DNA from: Deltaproteobacteria bacterium RIFCSPLOWO2_12_FULL_60_16
Lineage (GTDB): Bacteria > Desulfobacterota > Binatia > UBA9968
Assembly: GCA_001798565.1 (NCBI GenBank)
Contig: MGSR01000074.1
Span: 1 to 5,766, forward strand
Direction of reading: 5' to 3'
Length of the DNA stretch: 5,766 bases
Part shown: positions 1 through 5,766 of the stretch, one piece after another
Layout of the letters: every line of letters starts with the position of its first letter
Numbering within the stretch: the stretch's first letter is position 1
The notes under the pieces: model-generated
What the model was told of the DNA's origin: nothing
Databases searched by the model: none
Seen by the model: the letters and a program-made list of their open reading frames with translations, nothing else
Position numbers and translations under genes: made by a program

Positions 1-1127
1 CTCCCTTCTTCTAAAGTTCTTACCGCAAAGCGATCCGCCTCATACTCGTGCCGGCGCGAGACCAGGTTCATCACGGGAGTAAGATAGAAGGTAAAAGGGC
101 CGGAGAGGAGGCTGAAGAGGACCAGGGCCGCGTGGCTGGATGGCCCGAGACCGAAGGCCCGAAACAGCGGCTCATAGCCGATGAGCAGGCTTAGAATATA
201 GAGCCCCGCGAAGAGAAAGATCCCCTGGATGAGCAGCATCTTCCGTATGTGCTTCATCTTGTAGTGGCCGATCTCGTGCGCCAGAACCGCCAACCCTTCC
301 CCAGCCGTCATCTGCGCTACCAGGGTATCGAAGAGCACGATCCGCTTGACCCTTCCCAGACCGGTAAAGTAGGCGTTCGAATGGCTCGAGCGCCTGGAGC
401 CGTCCATCGTGTAGATCCCGCTGGTCTTAAAGCCGGTCTTCTCGACCAATGTCAAAATGCGCTCGCGCAGCTCGCCCTCTTTTAGCGGCTCAAATTTGTT
501 GAACAGCGGCGCGATCAAAGTCGGATAGAGAATCACCATCAGGATGTCAAAGGCGAGAATAAAAAGAAACGCCCAGAGCCACCAGTAGGGGCCGCTCTCT
601 TCCATGAGATAAAAGACGCCGAAGAGAAAGGGGATGCCGATGACAAGACTCACCAAAAACCCCTTCAGCTTGTCGAGGAGATAGAGCTTCACGGTGGTCC
701 GGTTAAAGCCGAAGCGTTCTTCAAGCACAAAAGTAGAGTAGAGTCCTGTGGGAAGGGACAGAAGCGAAAAAGTCAACGCGACACTGAAGCAAAAGAGGAT
801 TCCCTGGGCCCTAAAGACAGCCCGGAACAAGCCCGCGATGTCATGAGTAAGCCGCTCGAAATAGGGGAGGAGCCCGCCAAACAGGATAAATAGAGTCATC
901 AGGCTTCCGTAAACTTGCGCCCAGCGCTCGAATCGTCCCTTCACGAGCGTGTAGTCAACGGATTTGTCATAATCCTCCTGGCTCACCCTTCCCTGGAATA
1001 TAACCGGAATGTTTCCCCGCGCCCGGCTCTCGCCGACGTAACGCATGTTGATCTCGTTGAGCACGAACTCAACGAGAAACTCCAGGGCGAAAAAGGCGAG
1101 AAATAAACCGACGACGATTTGTTCCAT
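1..1127 (-). CDS. M48 family (Ste24/CAAX-type) membrane zinc metallopeptidase, 3' end cut by window
   Basis: Predicted integral-membrane zinc endopeptidase of family M48, closest in layout to Ste24/CAAX prenyl protease 1. Translating the minus strand from the ATG at 1127 gives 375 codons with no stop before the window edge. The zinc site is HEIGH at residues 284-288 (His284, Glu285, His288), and the third ligand is the Glu of EADR at 363-366. The family block around residues 241-268 (MDGSRRSSHSNAYF, then KRIVLFDTL) and FNKFEPL near 209-215 fit Ste24-type enzymes. Hydrophobic stretches lie at about 4-23, 75-90, 108-125, 156-174, 181-208, 298-317 and 333-357, consistent with a multi-pass inner-membrane protein. 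The 1127 ATG is the first start after an in-frame TAG, but no clear Shine-Dalgarno precedes it. The gene lies 47 nt after clpA on the same strand, so cotranscription is likely. Family members run about 410-430 residues, so roughly 40-50 are missing. In bacteria such proteins act in membrane-protein quality control; prenyl-protein cleavage is not implied. Confidence 0.93.
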   Translation of the reverse strand, partial: MEQIVVGLFLAFFALEFLVEFVLNEINMRYVGESRARGNIPVIFQGRVSQEDYDKSVDYTLVKGRFERWAQVYGSLMTLFILFGGLLPYFERLTHDIAGLFRAVFRAQGILFCFSVALTFSLLSLPTGLYSTFVLEERFGFNRTTVKLYLLDKLKGFLVSLVIGIPFLFGVFYLMEESGPYWWLWAFLFILAFDILMVILYPTLIAPLFNKFEPLKEGELRERILTLVEKTGFKTSGIYTMDGSRRSSHSNAYFTGLGRVKRIVLFDTLVAQMTAGEGLAVLAHEIGHYKMKHIRKMLLIQGIFLFAGLYILSLLIGYEPLFRAFGLGPSSHAALVLFSLLSGPFTFYLTPVMNLVSRRHEYEADRFAVRTLEEG

Positions 1128-1174
1128 AGAGGCAGGTGAAGTTTGCCGAAGGAGTCGGATTAACGACTAGATGG

Positions 1175-3475
<2,301 letters not shown>

Positions 3476-3477
3476 CT

Positions 3478-3792
3478 TCAGGCCTCTTCCATGGTGCATT
3501 TCAGCGGATATTCGTGCTGTTGCGCCAGGCTCTCCACCAGGGTCACCTTGGTTTCCGCCACCTCATAGGTGTAAACCCCGGCTACCCCGATCCCCTTTTT
3601 GTGGACATGGAGCATTATCTGCACCGCCTCGGTATGCTCTTTATGGAAGACGTATTGCAGGATCTCCACGACAAACTCCTTCGTGGTGTAATCGTCGTTG
3701 TGCAGCAGGACCCTGTATAAGGGAGGCTTTTTGAGCTTTTTCTTGGTCTCGGTGACCACCTCGTGGCCGGGCTGGATCTCTTGCCGACTCAT
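3478..3792 (-). CDS. clpS: ATP-dependent Clp protease adaptor protein ClpS
   Basis: Small cytosolic adaptor that binds proteins with destabilising N-terminal residues (N-degrons) and delivers them to the ClpA N-domain. The 104-residue product has the usual length: a flexible, lysine-rich N-terminal extension (about 1-24), then the ClpS core. The core shows LLHNDDYTTKEFV (29-41), MLHVHKKG (60-67), GVYTYEVAETKV (72-83) and the C-terminal PLKCTMEEA. By alignment from memory with E. coli ClpS, the N-degron pocket residues Asn34, Asp35 and His66 correspond to Asn32, Asp33 and His64, so binding should be intact. The position of the E. coli gatekeeper Met40 is Lys38 here. The start at 3792 has an AAGGAG ribosome site at 3803-3808 with 10-nt spacing. 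The stop codon TGA is followed after 2 nt by the clpA ATG, the classic clpSA arrangement. Confidence 0.96.
   Translation of the reverse strand: MSRQEIQPGHEVVTETKKKLKKPPLYRVLLHNDDYTTKEFVVEILQYVFHKEHTEAVQIMLHVHKKGIGVAGVYTYEVAETKVTLVESLAQQHEYPLKCTMEEA
3483..3490 (-). promoter_or_regulatory. Ribosome binding site of clpA inside the clpS tail
   Basis: On the minus strand GGAAGAGG lies in the last sense codons of clpS (Met-Glu-Glu-Ala-stop). Its AGAGG core is 7 nt from the ATG at 3475. It decides the clpA start, because the upstream in-frame ATG at 3499 would place the ribosome site inside the clpA coding sequence. Translation ending at clpS would leave ribosomes at this site, so coupling is likely. 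Confidence 0.7.
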
Positions 3793-3802
3793 ACCGCCAA
3801 TT

Positions 3803-3808
3803 CTCCTT
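3803..3808 (-). promoter_or_regulatory. Ribosome binding site of clpS
   Basis: Minus-strand AAGGAG, complementary to the 16S rRNA 3' end, lies 10 nt upstream of the clpS ATG at 3792 and supports that start. Confidence 0.7.
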
Positions 3809-3822
3809 AAGAATAAAAAATA

Positions 3823-3851
3823 AATTTACCACGCCTGTCCCTGCCCTGCAA
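3823..3851 (-). promoter_or_regulatory. Candidate sigma-70-type promoter for the clpSA-M48 operon
   Basis: Reading the minus strand, TTGCAG (3851-3846) and TAAATT (3828-3823) are separated by 17 bp. The -35 box matches the TTGACA consensus at 3 of 6 positions and the -10 box matches TATAAT at 4 of 6. The -10 lies in a markedly AT-rich patch (3809-3828) within otherwise GC-rich DNA. Transcription would begin about 3815, just upstream of the clpS ribosome site, leaving a very short leader. This is pattern matching only; a heat-shock or other sigma factor could use a different site. Confidence 0.35.
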
Positions 3852-3894
3852 TCACATACCCTCCGTGGGCCGAGCAGCCCACACGCGCGTTATA

Positions 3895-3923
3895 CCCTCT
3901 TGCGCCGGTAAAAAAAAAGAGGG
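3895..3923. repeat. Inverted repeat CCCTCTT-N15-AAGAGGG, possible operator
   Basis: Perfect 7-bp arms at 3895-3901 and 3917-3923 flank a 15-nt centre rich in A. The dyad covers the -35 and spacer of the candidate plus-strand promoter, a typical position for a repressor site. As RNA on the plus strand it would form a modest hairpin without a U tract, so a terminator is unlikely. The arms are short enough that chance is possible. Confidence 0.3.
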
Positions 3924-3928
3924 ATATT
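3900..3928 (+). promoter_or_regulatory. Weak candidate promoter for the CBS-domain gene
   Basis: TTGCGC (3900-3905) and GATATT (3923-3928) are spaced 17 bp apart. They match the sigma-70 consensus at 3 of 6 and 4 of 6 positions. The start would be about 3935, giving a leader of roughly 65 nt that contains the hairpin at 3968-3988. TATTTT at 3925-3930 with 19-bp spacing is an alternative -10. Support is weak. Confidence 0.25.
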
Positions 3929-3967
3929 TTAGCGGAACCCCGATTCCTGCGAATCCGCAACCGTCTC

Positions 3968-3988
3968 GCGGCGGGATCTGATCGCCGC
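3968..3988 (+). promoter_or_regulatory. GC-rich hairpin immediately upstream of the CBS-gene ribosome site
   Basis: GCGGCG (3968-3973) and CGCCGC (3983-3988) can pair as a six-bp all-GC stem with a 9-nt loop. The 3' arm ends 2 nt before the GGAGG at 3991-3995, which is itself 6 nt from the ATG at 4002. Such a structure beside the ribosome site could tune translation or protect the mRNA end. No riboswitch family is recognisable. Confidence 0.35.
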
Positions 3989-4001
3989 ACGGAGGTGCCC
4001 C

Positions 4002-4862
4002 ATGCTGTCCAACAAGGCCAGCGAGATCATGACGAGAGAGATCATTACCCTCGACGCCTCCAGCACCGTTTACGACGCCATCGCGCTGATGGCGGAGAAA
4101 AAAGTCGGCAGGCTCCTGATCACGGATAAGCAGACGCCGGCAGGGTTTTTCACCGAGCGCGACGTGCTCAGGCGCGTCATGAACAAGAAGCTCGACGCCA
4201 AAAAAACCAGCATCAAGAAGGTCATGACGAGCCCGATCCGCGCCGTGAGCCAGGACACCCATATCGTCGAAGCGCTCGGGGCCATGTACCAAAACAAATT
4301 CCGCCACTTGCTGCTTCAGGACGAGAAGGGGTCGATCATCGGGATGGTTTCCATGCGCCGGATCCTCAAGCTCGCCGCCGAGCTCGGACGCGGGCTCGCG
4401 GAGACGCAAACCATCGGCAGCATCATGTCGCGGGAGCTCGTCACCGTAGATGCCGGGCAGACGATCTTCTATACGCTCGAGACGATGATCAAGAAAGACA
4501 CCGATTGCGTCATTCTCTTGAGCCGCGGGGAGCCCAAGGGAATCTTCACCGAGCGCGACGTTCTCGTAAGGGTGGCCGTGAAAGAGATCGACACTAGGAA
4601 GACTCCCACCAGCGAGGTCATGACGGCGGATTTTGTCACTATGGCCCATTCCGCCCTGGTCGGCGAGGTGCTGGACGAAATGTACCACAGAGGCTTTCGC
4701 CACGTGCCTATCCGGGGCGACCGGGGGGAGCTCGTCGGGATCGTCTCCATGAGGGATGTCCTTAAGTATGCCAAGGCATTCGATATCGACGAAAATGTCC
4801 GCAAAACCTGGAAGGAAATTGAAGAATTCTGGGACTCCGAAGAACACTATACCCCTGGATAA
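4002..4862 (+). CDS. CBS-domain protein with four CBS motifs (two Bateman modules)
   Basis: Stand-alone cytosolic protein of 286 residues made almost wholly of four CBS motifs, at about 5-60, 70-127, 137-192 and 203-260. No enzyme, channel, transporter or DNA-binding domain is attached. Each pair should form a Bateman module; such modules commonly bind adenine nucleotides or similar ligands and act as energy sensors. The two halves are offset by 132 residues: FFTERDVL (49-56) matches IFTERDVL (181-188), and FRHLLLQDEKGSIIGMVSMR (100-119) resembles FRHVPIRGDRGELVGIVSMR (232-251), so the protein probably arose by duplication of a two-CBS unit. The C-terminus is acidic and aromatic (WKEIEEFWDSEEHYTPG). 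GGAGG at 3991-3995 is 6 nt from the ATG. The korA-like gene begins 79 nt downstream on the same strand without an obvious terminator between them, so cotranscription is possible. Partner and ligand cannot be read from the sequence. Confidence 0.93.
   Translation: MLSNKASEIMTREIITLDASSTVYDAIALMAEKKVGRLLITDKQTPAGFFTERDVLRRVMNKKLDAKKTSIKKVMTSPIRAVSQDTHIVEALGAMYQNKFRHLLLQDEKGSIIGMVSMRRILKLAAELGRGLAETQTIGSIMSRELVTVDAGQTIFYTLETMIKKDTDCVILLSRGEPKGIFTERDVLVRVAVKEIDTRKTPTSEVMTADFVTMAHSALVGEVLDEMYHRGFRHVPIRGDRGELVGIVSMRDVLKYAKAFDIDENVRKTWKEIEEFWDSEEHYTPG
4149..4561 (+). repeat. Internal duplication within the CBS gene
   Basis: The 17-nt string TTCACCGAGCGCGACGT occurs at 4149-4165 and again at 4545-4561. 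The copies are exactly 396 nt (132 codons) apart and both encode FTERDV. This matches the protein-level offset between the two Bateman modules. Identity outside the motif is low at DNA level, so the duplication is old and this string is kept by motif constraint and codon bias. Confidence 0.7.
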
Positions 4863-4885
4863 ATCAGCGGTTTCTTGTCTTTTCC

Positions 4886-4912
4886 AGCGATTATGTTAAG
4901 CTAAAAATCGCT
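4886..4912. promoter_or_regulatory. Inverted repeat and weak promoter-like sequence upstream of korA-like gene
   Basis: AGCGATT (4886-4892) and AATCGCT (4906-4912) form a perfect 7-bp dyad around a 13-nt AT-rich centre. It lies between the CBS-gene stop and the next ribosome site. A weak promoter-like pair, TTGTCT (4875-4880) and TAAGCT (4897-4902) with 16-bp spacing, overlaps it. The dyad could therefore be an operator or an mRNA hairpin. No T tract follows, so it is a poor terminator. A palindrome, CTAGCTAG, sits directly after it (4911-4918). Confidence 0.3.
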
Positions 4913-4916
4913 AGCT

Positions 4917-4930
4917 AGGAGGGAGGAAGG
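4917..4930 (+). promoter_or_regulatory. Extended purine-rich ribosome binding site of korA-like gene
   Basis: AGGAGGGAGGAAGG offers two or three overlapping Shine-Dalgarno registers. The last purines are 11 nt from the ATG at 4942 and the central GGAGG is 15 nt away, somewhat longer than the usual 5-10 nt. It supports the 4942 start and suggests strong translation. Confidence 0.6.
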
Positions 4931-4941
4931 CAACTCCGTTT

Positions 4942-5766
4942 ATGGAAACACCTACGGTCAACGATCTCAGCATCTCTATTGCCACGGAAAACGGAACCGG
5001 AAGCGCATCCGCAAACAATATCCTCTTTAAAGCCATCTTCAAGATGGGCATACCCTGCTCCTCGAAGAACATGTTCCCATCCAACATTCAGGGGCTGCCC
5101 ACCTGGTATCAGATTCGCGCCAATGCCGACGGCTATATGGCCCGCAAGGACACCATCGACGTCATCGTGATGTTTAATGACGCGACTGCCGCCAAGGACA
5201 TTTATCGGGTCCGCGACGGCGGCATCATCCTCTATGACGATTCCACGCCGCTGGCTACTAATCTGAAGCGGGACGGGGTCCAATACATGGGCGTCCCGGC
5301 CAACAATCTCGTGCAAAAGCTCGTGCCCGCCTCCCCGCTCCGCACCAAGCAAAGAAACATGGTCTACGTGGGCGCCCTGGCTTATTTGTTCGGCATCGAC
5401 ATGGAGACGATCAAAGCGGTCCTGGAAGACACTTTCGGAAAGAAGCCGGCGGTCATTGAGTCCAACCTGGCCTGCATCCAGGCCGGCTTCGACTACATCA
5501 AAGAGAAAGGCTACACGCAAAACATCTGCCGCCTGGCGCCTATCGCCGACGGCAACAAAGGGAAGATCATCACCGAAGGCAACACGGCGTGCGCGCTGGG
5601 CGCGATCTACGGGGGCGTTTCCGTCATCTCCTGGTATCCCATCACCCCCTCGAGCTCTCTAGCCGAGGCCTTGGAATACTATCTTCCCCGCCTGCGCAAG
5701 AAAGACGGCAGGGCGACCTACGCGATCGTTCAGGCGGAAGACGAGATCGCGGCCGAGGGATGGTAA
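4942..5766 (+). CDS. korA: 2-oxoacid:acceptor (ferredoxin) oxidoreductase, fused gamma/alpha subunit, prematurely ended reading frame
   Basis: N-terminal part of the fused gamma-alpha subunit of a thiamine-diphosphate 2-oxoacid:ferredoxin oxidoreductase (2-oxoglutarate or pyruvate type). The complete enzyme, with a beta subunit usually encoded next door, oxidatively decarboxylates a 2-oxoacid to its acyl-CoA and reduces ferredoxin in the cytosol. Residues about 9-188 form the gamma domain, with the subfamily-typical ENGTGSASANNIL (16-28) and FPSNIQGLPTWY (45-56). Alpha-type sequence starts near 205, with ITEGNTACALGAIYGGV (210-226), SWYPITPSSSLAEALE (230-245) and QAEDEIAA (264-271). It then reads EGW and stops at TAA. 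Fused family members have roughly 580-620 residues, so more than half is missing, and the break falls within the conserved pyrimidine-binding domain. The final bases read GG-ATG-GTA (Gly-Met-Val) in another frame, as expected after EDEIAA in relatives, so one base is probably missing from the G run near 5756-5760. The 2-oxoglutarate assignment and gene symbol are tentative, because the specificity-determining regions lie downstream. The start is supported by the strong purine-rich ribosome site. Confidence 0.85.
   Translation: METPTVNDLSISIATENGTGSASANNILFKAIFKMGIPCSSKNMFPSNIQGLPTWYQIRANADGYMARKDTIDVIVMFNDATAAKDIYRVRDGGIILYDDSTPLATNLKRDGVQYMGVPANNLVQKLVPASPLRTKQRNMVYVGALAYLFGIDMETIKAVLEDTFGKKPAVIESNLACIQAGFDYIKEKGYTQNICRLAPIADGNKGKIITEGNTACALGAIYGGVSVISWYPITPSSSLAEALEYYLPRLRKKDGRATYAIVQAEDEIAAEGW

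Larger units (their letters stand above)
3793..4001. other. Divergent intergenic region between clpS and the CBS-domain gene
   Basis: These 209 bp hold no credible gene; the minus-strand ORF crossing part of it is a shadow of the CBS gene. The region contains candidate promoters for both directions, a nine-A run at 3910-3918 and several short inverted repeats. GTGGGC/GCCCAC (3865-3870 and 3877-3882, 6-nt loop) lies just upstream of the clpS -35 candidate. CCCTCTT/AAGAGGG (3895-3901 and 3917-3923) overlaps the CBS-gene promoter candidate. GATTC/GAATC (3942-3946 and 3951-3955) competes with GCGGA/TCCGC (3932-3936 and 3954-3958) for the same bases. None is followed by a T tract convincing enough to call a terminator. 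Confidence 0.6.

Noticed and set aside
249..485. Small plus-strand open frames within the M48 region (249-485 and 915-1106)
   Set aside because: They are antisense to the continuous M48 frame that carries HEIGH and the conserved SRRSSHSNAYF block.
1128..1174. Possible terminator between clpA and the M48 gene
   Set aside because: Only a 4-bp stem (CCGA/TCGG) and a CTAG repeat are present, with no T tract, so readthrough is more likely.
3476..3499. Upstream ATG at 3499 as the clpA start
   Set aside because: It would add MHHGRGLK, not typical of ClpA N-termini, and overlap clpS by 22 nt. The ATG at 3475 has a well-spaced ribosome site.
3865..3882. GTGGGC/GCCCAC hairpin as a terminator
   Set aside because: It lies between two divergent gene starts where no transcript should end, and neither strand has a following T run.
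3852..4847. 331-codon minus-strand open frame opposite the CBS gene and across the intergenic region
   Set aside because: The plus strand encodes four recognisable CBS motifs with a good ribosome site. The reverse frame has a His/Asp/Pro-rich composition typical of a shadow.
4915..5520. 201-codon minus-strand open frame opposite the korA-like gene
   Set aside because: It covers the conserved gamma domain in antisense and shows no motif of its own.

Overview
The window is ordinary chromosomal sequence from a bacterium of moderately high GC content (I judge upper-50s percent by eye). No rRNA or other marker gene fixes the taxon. A ClpS-ClpA pair together with a gamma-alpha fused 2-oxoacid:acceptor oxidoreductase points to a Gram-negative-type lineage with ferredoxin-linked carbon metabolism, for example Desulfobacterota, NC10, Rokubacteria or Nitrospirota-like groups. 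That placement is inference.

The left two thirds (1-3792) form a minus-strand proteolysis operon, transcribed right to left. clpS encodes the N-degron adaptor, clpA the AAA+ unfoldase that feeds ClpP, and the third gene a membrane-embedded M48 (Ste24/CAAX-type) zinc protease that runs off the left edge without its last few dozen residues. The clpS stop and clpA start are separated by 2 nt, with the clpA ribosome site inside the clpS tail, so the two are probably translationally coupled. The M48 gene follows clpA after 47 nt.

A 209-bp divergent intergenic region (3793-4001) separates this operon from a plus-strand pair. It holds candidate promoters for both directions and several short inverted repeats. 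The plus-strand genes are a stand-alone protein of four CBS motifs (two Bateman modules that look like an internal duplication) and, 79 nt later, the start of a korA-like gene for a fused gamma/alpha subunit of 2-oxoacid (probably 2-oxoglutarate or pyruvate):ferredoxin oxidoreductase. The CBS protein could be a nucleotide sensor linked to energy or carbon metabolism, but nothing in the sequence shows that it acts on the oxidoreductase.

The korA reading frame stops after 274 residues, inside the conserved thiamine-diphosphate-binding domain and just after a QAEDEIAA motif. The last bases read as Gly-Met-Val in another frame, so a one-base frameshift (real or a sequencing error in a G run) is the likely cause. 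I see no undescribed system. The points most worth a second look are this broken korA, a ClpS whose gatekeeper methionine position is lysine, the M48 protease attached to clpSA, and the CBS-korA pairing. No tRNA, rRNA, CRISPR array, insertion sequence or attachment site was seen.
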